From: an uncultured Clostridia bacterium
Lineage (GTDB): Bacteria; Bacillota; Clostridia; Oscillospirales; Acutalibacteraceae
NCBI GenBank assembly: GCA_945912145.1
Contig: CAMEBF010000001.1
Location: 496,001-560,000, forward strand
DNA: 64,000 nucleotides
Reading direction: 5' to 3'
The notes under the pieces were generated by a model that searched no databases, was not told the DNA's origin, and worked only from the letters and a program-made list of their open reading frames with translations. Below are positions 32,898-41,650 of the stretch, one piece after another. Made by a program: the position numbers and the translations under genes. Each line of letters begins with the position of its first letter. Within the stretch, counting starts at the first letter, position 1.

Positions 32898-35800
32898 ATG
32901 CACATTCCCAAGAAAATCCTCTCGGTGATGCTGTCCGTCTGTATGCTCTTTTCTGCCCTTTCAGTCGGTATTTTCGGCGCAGCTGAAAGCGGAGATCCCG
33001 ACGAAATCGTCTCCTCGCTCTCTTTTTCTGCGATTTCGGATATTCATTATTATCCGCAGTCCTATACCGGCAGCAACTGCGAAGCCTGGCAGGAATACTG
33101 CACGATGGAAAGCAAGGAGTATCAGGAATCGGACGCGCTGACACGTGCGGCACTGGATTCCATCGCGCTCAGAGCCGAAGAGCTCGGCACGAAATATCTG
33201 CTGATTCCCGGAGATCTGACCAAAGACAGCGAATATCAGGCGCATATTGAACTGGCGGCGATCCTCGAACAGTTTGAGCTGGACACCGGTATTCAGGTCA
33301 TCGTTATCAATGGCAATCACGATATTAACAACAATAAAGCCTGCACATTTGAAAACGGCGTCAAGGAATCGGCGCGCTGCATCACGCAAGCGGAATTCCG
33401 TGAAGTCTATAAAAATCTCGGTTACGATCTGGCAGTTTCCGAGTATCAGCCGCCCGAAGGCGAATGGGCATGCGGACTTTCCTATGCAGTCGATCTCGAC
33501 GAAAACTACCGTCTGATCGTCCTGGATTCCAACAAATACGATCCCGTCAATCCCGCTAAGGATCAGACGGACGGCGCGGTTACGGATGACGCAATGGCGT
33601 GGGTCAAAGAAGTCGCTGTTGACGCTGAAGCCAAAGGCATGACGTCACTTGTGATGATGCACCACTCCGTCGCGCCGCATATGAAGCTCGAACCGTCCGT
33701 TACGTTTGCTTTCTGCGTGGACGACTATATGGATGTCGCAGAGCAGTTTGCCGACGCCGGCATTCATTTTGCCTTTACGGGGCATCTCCACACGAACGAT
33801 ATTTCCTCCGTGACATCCGACGAAGGCAACACGATTTATGACTGCGAAGTCGGCTCGCTGACGGGCTTCCCGAACACCATCCGCGAGATGACGCTGACCA
33901 CCTACGGTGACGGCGAAAGCGACATGACCTACGGGATGCTCGACGTCGATTACGCGCATGAGATCACCGTGGACGGCGTCACCTATGAAAAACCGTTCAG
34001 CACGGCGTCCTTTGCCATCAATTACGGCGGCAAATTCTCCGAAGACGGTTATGCGGATACGGTCGAGTTCTTCCTCGGCATTATCAAGAATTATCTTCTC
34101 CCTTACGTCGATCAGATCAACGAAGCCGGCGGCATTGATCCGTTCCTGCAATCCATGGGCATTGATTTAAGGGAGATCATCGGCGGATTTTTAGAACCCT
34201 ACATCGGCGAAGGGCTGAAAGTAATGGGCGTGAATCTCTTCTCCGCTGACAATATCATGTGGTTTGTCGATGATCTGCTCGGTCAGGTGGAAGAGCTGTA
34301 TCTCAACGACCCGGACGCTCTGATCAGCTTTCTGAAAGACATTCTGACCAAGCTCACAAACTTTAAAGTTTCCGACGTTCCCTGCACCGCGTTCCTCGAC
34401 ACCTATCACTTCGGCGACGCCAATAAGCCCGGCACGCTCGGCGATCTGATTCTAAGCGCAATGGCATACTGGTACACCGGCAATGAGGATATCAGCGGCG
34501 ACGCATTTGTACAGGACGTTCTGAGGAATTTTGCCGAAGGAGATCTGGCGCAGCAGTTAGTCAATTTCCTGCTTGACGTTGTCTTTAACGACATTCTCGA
34601 CGATGCCATTCTTTCAAAACTCTATATCCGCCTCGATAAGCTCTTTGATCAGAATTGTCTGATCGGAAAGGCGCTTGGCTGCGGCGTTGACGCCTTCGTC
34701 AACAAATTCCTTCGCGGCGACACCTCCTATCAGAATCTTGTCGATACCGTTTTTGAGTTCGGCGTTCTGCCCTACTCGAGCCTCTACGACATTCTCGATC
34801 AGCTCCTCATACAGGAATATATGACCGCAAGCCAGTATGACGCCATCGGCGACGAGATCGCCTACTGTCTCGGCGACTTCGTGACGGACGAAAACCCGAA
34901 AGCTCTCGGCGATAATAACGTCACCTATTCGTCCGATCGCGTGACGCCGGAAGCGACACGGGAGAATTACCGTCTGCCGTCAATGATTTCCGTCACACTC
35001 GGCGAAGACAGTCTGAGCGCAAACATCAACTGGTTCTCGAAAAGCACCGTCACAGGCGGCGATATTGAAATTTACAAAGCGGACGATTTCACCGCGTTCA
35101 GCGGCGTTCCGACCGATAATGCAGATTTTACGATTTCGTCAAAAACCGAGACGGTCACACGCACCTATCCCGGTATTGATTTCGGCGTAATCGGCTTCTT
35201 CCAGTATGAATTTGAGCTGAACCGCCACACGGTTACGCTCAGCGGCCTGGAAGAAGGAACAAAATACTATTACCGTGTCGGCGATGCAGAAAAGGGCTGG
35301 TGGAGTGAGACCGGTACGATTGAAACGGCTGACGGCTCCGATTCCGTCACGTTCTTCCATATGTCCGACCCTCAGTCCCAGAACAAAGAGCAGTACGAAA
35401 GCTCCTGGGCATCTGTCGTCGAAACAGCGTTCAATCTCTATCCCGACGCAAAATTCATCATGAACACAGGTGACCTCGTTGATCACGGCAACAACTCCTG
35501 GCAATGGCAATGGATGTTCGACACCGCGTCAAAGAATCTGATGAACACCTATCTGATGCCGACGACCGGCAATCATGAAGGCAAGGCGGATTATGCGACG
35601 GTCAACAACTTTGCGCTTTCGGGTGTTCCCGAACAGGATACCGCAACAGGCGTTTACTATTCTTTTGATTATAACAATGTTCACATTGCGGTACTGAACA
35701 CCAACGATCTCGACGAAAACGACGCACTTTCCGCAAAGCAGATCGAGTGGCTCAAAGCCGACATGAACGGCAGCGATGCACAGTGGAAAATCGTCGCACT

Positions 35801-36410
35801 TCATAAAGCACCCTATTCCAACGGCTCGCATTACAATGATGACGATGTCTGCGCAATCCGTGACCAGCTCAGCGTGCTGATGCCGCAACTGAATATCGAC
35901 TTAGTGCTTCAGGGACACGATCATGTTTACATGAGAACCTACGCCCTTGACAGCAACAAAGTCACAGATACGAACCGAATCTATCTGACACACAATGGTA
36001 AACAATATAAGACAGACGTTCAGCCGACCGGCACGACCTACGTCATCAGCGGCACGGCAGGCGTCAAGACCTATCTGCAAAAAGACGAGGCACTCACCGA
36101 CGAGTATTTTCCGAGAGCCGAAGTCATCAAAGTCGCTGATTCTTCGATGTTCTCCGCGATTCAGATTGAAGGCGGCGTGCTCTACTTCGACGCGTATAAG
36201 GTGACAGACGGAAAAGCCGTCGCAATGGATTCCTTTGCGATTCAGAAAGACACCAATGCAGGCGAATACGCAGGTGACTGCGAGGATGTCTCCGCAGACA
36301 AACAGAATGCGGCACAGACCTCTATCGGCAGCTTCTTCCAAAAACTCGCAAATTTCATCATCAGGCTGCTGCGCTTCCTCGGCAAAATCTCGGAGATGTA
36401 TTTCTCCTGA
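32898..36410 (+). CDS. Secreted protein with two metallophosphoesterase domains (purple acid phosphatase-like C-terminal half)
   Basis: A 1170-residue secreted protein. Signal peptide about 1-28 (PKKILSVMLSVCMLFSALSV). First phosphoesterase domain about 43-370: SDIHYYPQ, PGDLTKD, INGNHDINN, MMHHSV and FTGHLHTND. A long helical, leucine- and aspartate-rich region of unknown fold (about 380-690) follows. Next come an Fn3/PAP-N-like beta domain (about 695-805: INWFSKS, GLEEGTKYYYRVG) and a second phosphoesterase domain (about 815-1085: MSDPQSQNK, NTGDLVDHG, TGNHEGK, ALHKAPY, GHDHVYMRTY). It ends in a basic amphipathic tail (FFQKLANFIIRLLRFLGKIS). The start at 32898 has GAAAGGA and begins the signal peptide; the frame is open from 32841. 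It probably scavenges phosphate from extracellular esters. Confidence 0.9.
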   Translation: MHIPKKILSVMLSVCMLFSALSVGIFGAAESGDPDEIVSSLSFSAISDIHYYPQSYTGSNCEAWQEYCTMESKEYQESDALTRAALDSIALRAEELGTKYLLIPGDLTKDSEYQAHIELAAILEQFELDTGIQVIVINGNHDINNNKACTFENGVKESARCITQAEFREVYKNLGYDLAVSEYQPPEGEWACGLSYAVDLDENYRLIVLDSNKYDPVNPAKDQTDGAVTDDAMAWVKEVAVDAEAKGMTSLVMMHHSVAPHMKLEPSVTFAFCVDDYMDVAEQFADAGIHFAFTGHLHTNDISSVTSDEGNTIYDCEVGSLTGFPNTIREMTLTTYGDGESDMTYGMLDVDYAHEITVDGVTYEKPFSTASFAINYGGKFSEDGYADTVEFFLGIIKNYLLPYVDQINEAGGIDPFLQSMGIDLREIIGGFLEPYIGEGLKVMGVNLFSADNIMWFVDDLLGQVEELYLNDPDALISFLKDILTKLTNFKVSDVPCTAFLDTYHFGDANKPGTLGDLILSAMAYWYTGNEDISGDAFVQDVLRNFAEGDLAQQLVNFLLDVVFNDILDDAILSKLYIRLDKLFDQNCLIGKALGCGVDAFVNKFLRGDTSYQNLVDTVFEFGVLPYSSLYDILDQLLIQEYMTASQYDAIGDEIAYCLGDFVTDENPKALGDNNVTYSSDRVTPEATRENYRLPSMISVTLGEDSLSANINWFSKSTVTGGDIEIYKADDFTAFSGVPTDNADFTISSKTETVTRTYPGIDFGVIGFFQYEFELNRHTVTLSGLEEGTKYYYRVGDAEKGWWSETGTIETADGSDSVTFFHMSDPQSQNKEQYESSWASVVETAFNLYPDAKFIMNTGDLVDHGNNSWQWQWMFDTASKNLMNTYLMPTTGNHEGKADYATVNNFALSGVPEQDTATGVYYSFDYNNVHIAVLNTNDLDENDALSAKQIEWLKADMNGSDAQWKIVALHKAPYSNGSHYNDDDVCAIRDQLSVLMPQLNIDLVLQGHDHVYMRTYALDSNKVTDTNRIYLTHNGKQYKTDVQPTGTTYVISGTAGVKTYLQKDEALTDEYFPRAEVIKVADSSMFSAIQIEGGVLYFDAYKVTDGKAVAMDSFAIQKDTNAGEYAGDCEDVSADKQNAAQTSIGSFFQKLANFIIRLLRFLGKISEMYFS

Positions 36411-36425
36411 ATCCCATCAATTCCG

Positions 36426-36461
36426 GACAGGATAAGTTTTTCGCTTATCCTGTCTTTTTTT
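36426..36461 (+). terminator. Terminator of the double phosphoesterase gene
   Basis: Perfect 11-bp stem GACAGGATAAG (36426-36436) and CTTATCCTGTC (36444-36454), then seven T. Confidence 0.95.
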
Positions 36462-36463
36462 AC

Positions 36464-36506
36464 TTGACAAATCTGTTTTATCTGCTATAATGTATCAAGT
36501 GAGACA
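36464..36506 (+). promoter_or_regulatory. Promoter of the Crp/Fnr-ABC-FNT operon with possible operator
   Basis: -35 TTGACA (36464-36469), 16-bp spacer, -10 TATAAT (36486-36491). Overlapping the start point is an imperfect dyad TGTATC-N4-GAGACA (36491-36506), five of six positions symmetric, placed where an autoregulating Crp/Fnr-type repressor would sit. The promoter is strongly supported, the operator only weakly. Confidence 0.65.
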
Positions 36507-36524
36507 TATTTTGGGGTGTTTTTG

Positions 36525-37190
36525 GTGAAACAAACATTTTTGGAGACGCTGCGTACCTGTCCTCTTTTTCGTGAGGTCAGTAATGACGATCTGCAAATCA
36601 TCGCAGACGACTATGCGTCACTCACGGTTTCCGAAAAGAACAGCGTGATTTTTTCCGAAACGCAGTATGAAAAGGCGCTGATGATCCTCTTAAAAGGACG
36701 TGCTACTGTCACGAAAAACGGCGGCAGCGGAAAAATTCTGATGAGTGTTCTCGAAAAAGGCGATATTTTCGGCATGGCGGCTCTTTTTTACGAGGATGAA
36801 CCGTTTCTGACCGAGATTACTGCTCTCGATAAAGTGACGATGCTGATGATTTCCAAGGAAAATCTGAAGAAGATTTTTGTCAGATGGCCCGTTGTTTCGG
36901 AAAACTATATCACAATTCTTTCCGAAAAAATCCACTTTCTCAACCGCAAGATCAGCACCTACACAAAGGGAGATACGCTCAGAAAAGTCGCGTCGTTCCT
37001 GCTCCAATATACCGACGCCGGAACAAAAACGGCAACTCTTCCCTACAGCATGACCGACATGGCGGACGCGCTCAACACCGGACGGGCTTCTGTCTACCGC
37101 GCATTCGATGCGCTCGAAAACGACGGCATTATCAAACGAAGCGGCAGGTCGGTCGCGATTCTTGATTTCGCCGCCTTACAAAATATATAA
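36525..37190 (+). CDS. Crp/Fnr-family transcription regulator
   Basis: A 221-residue regulator. The N-terminal cupin-like effector domain (about 15-120) contains LKGRATVTKNGGSGKILMSV and LEKGDIFGMAALF; a dimerisation helix and a winged HTH (SMTDMADALNTGRASVYRAF, then NDGIIKRSGRSVAIL) follow. No N-terminal cysteine cluster for an Fe-S centre is visible, so it is not a classical Fnr. GTG at 36525 is preferred because GGGGTG lies 7 bases upstream; GTG at 36516 is the alternative. It heads the transporter genes and is the obvious candidate for their regulator. Confidence 0.88.
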   Translation: MKQTFLETLRTCPLFREVSNDDLQIIADDYASLTVSEKNSVIFSETQYEKALMILLKGRATVTKNGGSGKILMSVLEKGDIFGMAALFYEDEPFLTEITALDKVTMLMISKENLKKIFVRWPVVSENYITILSEKIHFLNRKISTYTKGDTLRKVASFLLQYTDAGTKTATLPYSMTDMADALNTGRASVYRAFDALENDGIIKRSGRSVAILDFAALQNI

Positions 37191-37239
37191 GGCTATTTAG
37201 CTTTACATAATCCATACTACACTTATAGGAGTGACCAAC

Positions 37240-38286
37240 ATGAAAACTAAAAAAATCATTGCTGTTCTGATGGCGTTGGCTCTTTTGCTCGTGTCCTTTG
37301 CCGCGTGCTCTGCCGACAAGACGCCTGACGAACCCACAACAGATGCCGGGACATCCGTGCAGACCTCGGAACCGGACAGCGTTCCCGAAAGCACCGGCGT
37401 AATCAACGTCTCTGTTCTGAAAGGCCCTACAGGCATCGGTGGTGCCTATCTCTGGACAAAATCCGACAACGGCGAAACCGCCAACACCTACAACATCACA
37501 CTTGACACCGATGCGACAGTTGTTGGGCCGAAGCTTATGACAGGTGAATACGATATCGCGTCGATTCCGACCAACCTTGCCGCGTCTCTGTATCAGAAAT
37601 CACAGGGCAAGGTCAAAGTTATCGCCGTCAATACCCTTGGCGTGCTCTATCTCGTCACAAAAGACAACGCCGTAACTTCCCTTAACGACCTGAAAGGCAA
37701 AACTATTCTCGCTTCCGGTCAAGGCACAATCGCGGAATATGCGCTCAATTATGTGCTTGAATCCAATGGCTATACGATCGGTACGGATGTGAACATCGAG
37801 TTTACAAGCGAGCATTCCGAATCCGTCGCGAAGGCACTTGCCGGCGGCTATGACGTCGTGCTGCTTCCCGAACCCTTTGTCACACAGCTTCAGGTCAAAG
37901 ACGCGTCGTTCTCCGTCGGCATCAATCTGACGGAAGAATGGGAAAAACTCGGCAACACAACGCTTGCCATGGGCTGCATTGCGGTAAACGCCAACTTCTA
38001 CGAGAACAACAAGGCAGCCGTTGCCGCGTTCCTCAAGGATTACGCAGAGTCGGCGGCCTATGCCAACGAGCATGTTGAAGAGGCAGCAAAACTTGTCGAA
38101 TCGCATGATATCATGCCGGCAGCCGTCGCCCAGAAAGCGATTCCGAACTGCAACATCGTCTGCTTAACAGGCGATGAAATGAAGGCTGCGCTGACAGGTT
38201 GCTACAGCGTACTGTTCGAGCAGAACCCGAAGATCATCGGCGGCAGTATGCCTGCGGACGATTTCTACGTCTATGCAGAAAATTAA
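37240..38286 (+). CDS. ABC transporter substrate-binding lipoprotein (NitT/TauT/SsuA-like)
   Basis: A 348-residue lipoprotein. The signal peptide ends in a lipobox, VSFAAC, with Cys at about residue 24, then a Thr/Glu/Pro-rich linker. The binding domain has GPTGIGGAYLW, YDIASIPTNLAASLYQKSQG, LNDLKGKTILASGQGTIAEY and PEPFVTQLQ, the pattern of NitT/TauT- and thiamine-precursor-type binding proteins. ATG at 37240 follows AGGAG. It precedes the matching permease and ATPase. The ligand is not deducible; nitrate, sulphonates and small aromatic acids are all carried by relatives. Confidence 0.9.
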   Translation: MKTKKIIAVLMALALLLVSFAACSADKTPDEPTTDAGTSVQTSEPDSVPESTGVINVSVLKGPTGIGGAYLWTKSDNGETANTYNITLDTDATVVGPKLMTGEYDIASIPTNLAASLYQKSQGKVKVIAVNTLGVLYLVTKDNAVTSLNDLKGKTILASGQGTIAEYALNYVLESNGYTIGTDVNIEFTSEHSESVAKALAGGYDVVLLPEPFVTQLQVKDASFSVGINLTEEWEKLGNTTLAMGCIAVNANFYENNKAAVAAFLKDYAESAAYANEHVEEAAKLVESHDIMPAAVAQKAIPNCNIVCLTGDEMKAALTGCYSVLFEQNPKIIGGSMPADDFYVYAEN

Positions 38287-39028
38287 AAAACTGCTGAAAA
38301 CAATTTTCATTGCGCTCATCTGGCTCGGCATCTGGCAGATTCTTTCTGCCATTGCCGGGCTTTCGGTGCTTTTGCCCTCGCCGCTTGAGACGATTCATGA
38401 GCTTCGGCTCTTAGCCGTCACGACGAGCTTCTGGCAGTCTGTCCTTACCTCCATCGTACGCATTGCAATCGGTTTTCTGTTCGGCACCGTTATCGGTGTA
38501 CTGACTGCCGCCGCGTCTGCTTTTTCAAAGATAACCAATGACTTTTTAGAGCCGATTGTTCACATCATCAAAGCGACGCCCGTCGCTTCGTTTATCGTGC
38601 TCGCCGTCGTGTGGCTCAAATCGGGCAACGTGCCGTCATTCACCTCGATGCTGATGGTGTTCCCTATCGTTTGGATGAATGTTTGCACCGGGATTCGCGA
38701 GACCGACAAAAATCTGCTCGAAATGGCGGATGCATTCGGCGTCCCTAAAAACAAAAAATTTATGAAAATCTATTTGCCGTCCGTCAGACCCTATTTTATT
38801 TCGGCGGCGACGACCGCCATGGGACTCGCCTGGAAATCGGGTATTGCGGCGGAGGTTATCTGCAATCCGAAAAATTCAATCGGAAGCGGCATTTACGCCT
38901 CCAAAATCTATCTTGAAACGCCGAAACTGTTCGCATGGACGGCTGTTGTCGTGCTGCTGAGTATCGCGCTCGAAAAAATCATGCTCCGTCTGCTGAAAAG
39001 GAGGAAAAAATATGATAAGCATTCGTAA
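38273..39028 (+). CDS. ABC transporter permease (NitT/TauT family)
   Basis: A 251-residue inner-membrane permease with about six membrane segments. The ATPase-coupling EAA loop reads ETDKNLLEMADAFGVPKNKK (about residue 143), and the downstream GLAWKSGIAAEVI is typical of SsuC/TauC permeases. Its start overlaps the substrate-binding gene by 14 bases. Confidence 0.92.
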   Translation: MQKIKKLLKTIFIALIWLGIWQILSAIAGLSVLLPSPLETIHELRLLAVTTSFWQSVLTSIVRIAIGFLFGTVIGVLTAAASAFSKITNDFLEPIVHIIKATPVASFIVLAVVWLKSGNVPSFTSMLMVFPIVWMNVCTGIRETDKNLLEMADAFGVPKNKKFMKIYLPSVRPYFISAATTAMGLAWKSGIAAEVICNPKNSIGSGIYASKIYLETPKLFAWTAVVVLLSIALEKIMLRLLKRRKKYDKHS

Positions 39029-39653
39029 TCTTTCCAAAACCTTTAACGGCAAGGCGGTCTTATCGGATTTTACCGCAGAATTCAAAGAGGGGCAATCAAT
39101 CTGCATCATGGGGCCGTCCGGCATCGGTAAAACCACACTGCTGCGATTGCTGGCAGGTCTCGAAAAAGCGGATTCGGGAGAGATTGCAGGTCTTGACGGC
39201 AAGAAAAAATCCTTTATTTTTCAGGAAAACCGTCTACTCCCGTGGCTGAGTCTTTATGATAATATGCGTTTCGTCACGAACGACGCCGAAAAAATCGAAA
39301 CCGCTTTAAAACAAACGGGACTCTGGGACGACCGAAGCAAAATGCCGGATGAACTCAGCGGCGGCATGGCGCGGCGAGCAGCGATTGCAAGAGCGGCGGC
39401 GGTCGGCGGCGATGTGTTTTTCATTGACGAACCCCTCTACGGGCTTGACGTCAGAACGAGCCGCGACATTCTGTCTCTCATTAAAGAAACGATCCGAGGT
39501 AAGACGTCATTCATTGTCACGCACAGTCCGGAGGAAGCGTATTTTCTGGCAGATTCCATTTTCTTTTTGCAGCAGTCTCCCGTTTCACAGGGCATGATCA
39601 AAAATATTACCGACTTTTCCTCTCCGGAGGACATCAAAAATCAACTTTTGTAG
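39012..39653 (+). CDS. ABC transporter ATP-binding protein (NitT/TauT family)
   Basis: A 213-residue ATPase. Walker A GPSGIGKTTLL (about residue 35), Q-loop FIFQENRLLPW, signature LSGGMARRAAIARA, Walker B DVFFIDEPLYGLD and switch His in VTHSPEEA are all intact. The permease overlap is 17 bases and AAGGAGG lies ahead of the ATG. It is somewhat shorter than the usual 240-260 residues, lacking the C-terminal extension. Confidence 0.94.
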   Translation: MISIRNLSKTFNGKAVLSDFTAEFKEGQSICIMGPSGIGKTTLLRLLAGLEKADSGEIAGLDGKKKSFIFQENRLLPWLSLYDNMRFVTNDAEKIETALKQTGLWDDRSKMPDELSGGMARRAAIARAAAVGGDVFFIDEPLYGLDVRTSRDILSLIKETIRGKTSFIVTHSPEEAYFLADSIFFLQQSPVSQGMIKNITDFSSPEDIKNQLL

Positions 39654-39710
39654 AATTTAGTCTTGCAAAACGCGACCGAATGCAGTACTCTTATAGAGAG
39701 GTGTTTTGAT

Positions 39711-40544
39711 ATGGATTCTCCAAAAGAAATTGCGCTGCATTATTCCGGCATCGCGAAGAGTAAAGCGTCGCTCACCGTTTTGCAAACGCTCCTTCTTGGC
39801 GTTCTCGCCGGACTGTTTATCGCATTTGCCGGCGTCGCATCTGCGGCGGCTTCATCAACCGTTTCCAATCCGTCGATCGCAAAGCTCATTTCTGCCGCCG
39901 TCTTCCCTGCCGGGCTTGCAATGGTGGTCGTTGCCGGGTCTGAACTCTTTACGGGCAACTGTCTGCTGATTATCGGCGTTTTGCAGAAAGATATTACATT
40001 TCTTCAGATGCTCCGCAATCTCATCCTCGTCTACATAGGCAACGCGATTGGCAGCGCGCTGACCGCTCTTATCGCATTTTACGGCAAGGCTTTTTCCGCA
40101 TTCTCGGGTCAGTTTGCTGTGAGCGTGCTCAAAACGGCTGCCGCAAAGTCCGCTATGGGCTTTTCGCAGGCTCTCGTTTTAGGCATCGGCTGCAACATTC
40201 TTGTCTGCATCGCCGTCTGGATGTCGTTCGGCGCGAAGACCGTCGGCGGAAAAATTGCCGCCGTCTTTTTCCCCATTATGGCGTTTGTCGTCAGCAGCTT
40301 CGAGCACTCCGTCGCGAATATGTATTATCTGACGGCAGGTCTCCTCGCAAAAACGGACGCCGCCTATCTTGCAGCCGCAACCGAAGTCGGTGTAGACGTA
40401 TCTTCCGTAACGATCGGTAACGCGCTGCTTCATAATCTTCTGCCGGCAACAATCGGAAACATCATCGGCGGAATGCTTCTTGTCGGCGTGTTCTATTGGC
40501 TGATTTACTTAAGAAAAAGCGAAAAAAAGACAGTAGCGCAGTAA
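39711..40544 (+). CDS. Formate/nitrite transporter (FNT) family channel
   Basis: A 277-residue pentameric-channel family protein with six membrane segments. Visible FNT features are LLGVLAGLFIAFAGVAS, AGSELFTGNC (the first re-entrant loop), GIGCNILVCIAVWM, the central histidine region SSFEHSVANMYY, and the final GNIIGGMLLVGVFYW. Members carry formate, nitrite or hydrosulphide. ATG at 39711 is chosen because the protein then starts at the amphipathic first helix and GAGAGG lies upstream. It sits 57 bases behind the ABC genes, under the same Crp/Fnr regulator. Confidence 0.92.
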   Translation: MDSPKEIALHYSGIAKSKASLTVLQTLLLGVLAGLFIAFAGVASAAASSTVSNPSIAKLISAAVFPAGLAMVVVAGSELFTGNCLLIIGVLQKDITFLQMLRNLILVYIGNAIGSALTALIAFYGKAFSAFSGQFAVSVLKTAAAKSAMGFSQALVLGIGCNILVCIAVWMSFGAKTVGGKIAAVFFPIMAFVVSSFEHSVANMYYLTAGLLAKTDAAYLAAATEVGVDVSSVTIGNALLHNLLPATIGNIIGGMLLVGVFYWLIYLRKSEKKTVAQ

Positions 40545-40611
40545 TTGTCAAATTTGTACGAATCCCGCCGTTTGAAATTATAAAAATACAGCACCTTTTT
40601 TTCATTTTTTA

Positions 40612-40640
40612 TTGACTTTATGCAAAAATTGGATTATAAT
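40612..40640 (+). promoter_or_regulatory. Promoter of the aminotransferase-pxp-alr operon
   Basis: -35 TTGACT (40612-40617), 17-bp spacer, -10 TATAAT (40635-40640). The predicted start near 40647 leaves a leader of about 120 bases. Confidence 0.78.
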
Positions 40641-40655
40641 CAATCTTGCAGCAAT

Positions 40656-40705
40656 GGCGCTGAATGTATATTTACTCACATGAATATATATTCCGCGCCT
40701 TTTTT
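40656..40705 (+). promoter_or_regulatory. Terminator hairpin in the mRNA leader (possible attenuator)
   Basis: GGCGC (40656-40660) and AATGTATATT (40663-40672) pair with AATATATATT (40683-40692) and GCGCC (40695-40699). This is 15 bp with one wobble and a 2x2 internal loop, followed by six T. It lies about 10 bases after the predicted start point and 60 before the gene, so it could abort transcription early. A second hairpin, ATAGCGGAC/GTCCGTTAT, is at 40719-40738. It may instead, or also, be the 3-prime terminator of the FNT operon, which otherwise has none. Confidence 0.6.
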
Positions 40706-40768
40706 ACGACTATTTTTCATAGCGGACTTGTCCGTTATGTGACAGAACGAAAGGATATGTTATTCAAA

Positions 40769-41614
40769 ATGAAGACTCTTGGCTACTACAACGGAAAATT
40801 TGACGAGATCGAAAATATGACCGTCCCGATGAACGACCGCGTCTGCTACTTCGGCGATGGCTGCTATGACGCGACCTATTCGCGCAATCACATCATTTAC
40901 AATCTTGATGAACATATTGACCGTTTCTATAACAGCGCAGCGCTTCTGAAAATTCAGCTTCCGCACACCAAAGACGAGATGAAAGCGATTCTGTGCGACA
41001 TGGTCTCCAAAATGGACGACGGCGACTGCTTCGTTTACTGGCAGGCCACGAGAGGAACCGGCATGAGAAACCATGCGTTCCCCAAGGACGGCAGCAAGGC
41101 GAACATCTGGATCACGCTCAAGCCCTGCAAGACCCAGCCCATTGACACAAAGCTCAAGGTCATCACGGTTGAGGACACCCGTTTCCTGCACTGCAACATC
41201 AAAACGCTGAACCTTCTCCCCTCCGTTATGGCGTATGAGCAGGCTGTGGAAGCCGGTTGTGACGAGGCAATTTTCCACCGCCACGGCAGAGTGACGGAAT
41301 GCGCGCACAGCAACATTCATATTATTAAAGACAATATCCTTGTCACCGCGCCGACCGATCATTTGATCCTGCCCGGTATCGCCAGAGCAAACATGATCAA
41401 GATGTGCAAGAAGCTCGGTTACGGCGTGGACGAAACGGAATACACGCTTGACGATCTGATGAATGCAGACGAAGTCATTCTTTCAAGCTCCGGTTCTTTC
41501 TGCATTCAGGTTGTTGAGGTTGACGGCAAAAAGGTCGGCGGCAAGAACCCCGAAATGCTCCACGCGCTTCAGAATGCTCTTGTCGAGGACTTCATGGCTG
41601 CTACAGACAAATAA
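40769..41614 (+). CDS. Class IV aminotransferase, D-amino-acid transaminase-like
   Basis: PLP-dependent fold type IV enzyme of 281 residues. Visible are YFGDGCYDATYSRN at the N-terminus, RGTGMRNHAFP, the PLP lysine in LHCNIKTLNLLPSVMA (about residue 140), GCDEAIFHRHGRVTEC with the conserved Glu, and SNIHIIKDN. These fit the D-alanine transaminase branch better than IlvE. The start is uncertain: ATG 40769 gives the usual MKTLGYYNG beginning, while ATG 40757 is closer to GAAAGGA. It is followed by pxp and alr genes in one operon. Confidence 0.85.
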   Translation: MKTLGYYNGKFDEIENMTVPMNDRVCYFGDGCYDATYSRNHIIYNLDEHIDRFYNSAALLKIQLPHTKDEMKAILCDMVSKMDDGDCFVYWQATRGTGMRNHAFPKDGSKANIWITLKPCKTQPIDTKLKVITVEDTRFLHCNIKTLNLLPSVMAYEQAVEAGCDEAIFHRHGRVTECAHSNIHIIKDNILVTAPTDHLILPGIARANMIKMCKKLGYGVDETEYTLDDLMNADEVILSSSGSFCIQVVEVDGKKVGGKNPEMLHALQNALVEDFMAATDK

Positions 41615-41650
41615 TTCACTTCCCACCCCAACCGGAGAGGATATGATAGA

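Noticed and set aside
40654-40683. Nine-codon leader peptide in the aminotransferase leader
   Set aside because: It begins only about 7 bases after the predicted transcription start with no ribosome binding site, so it is not listed as a gene; mentioned only as part of the attenuator idea.
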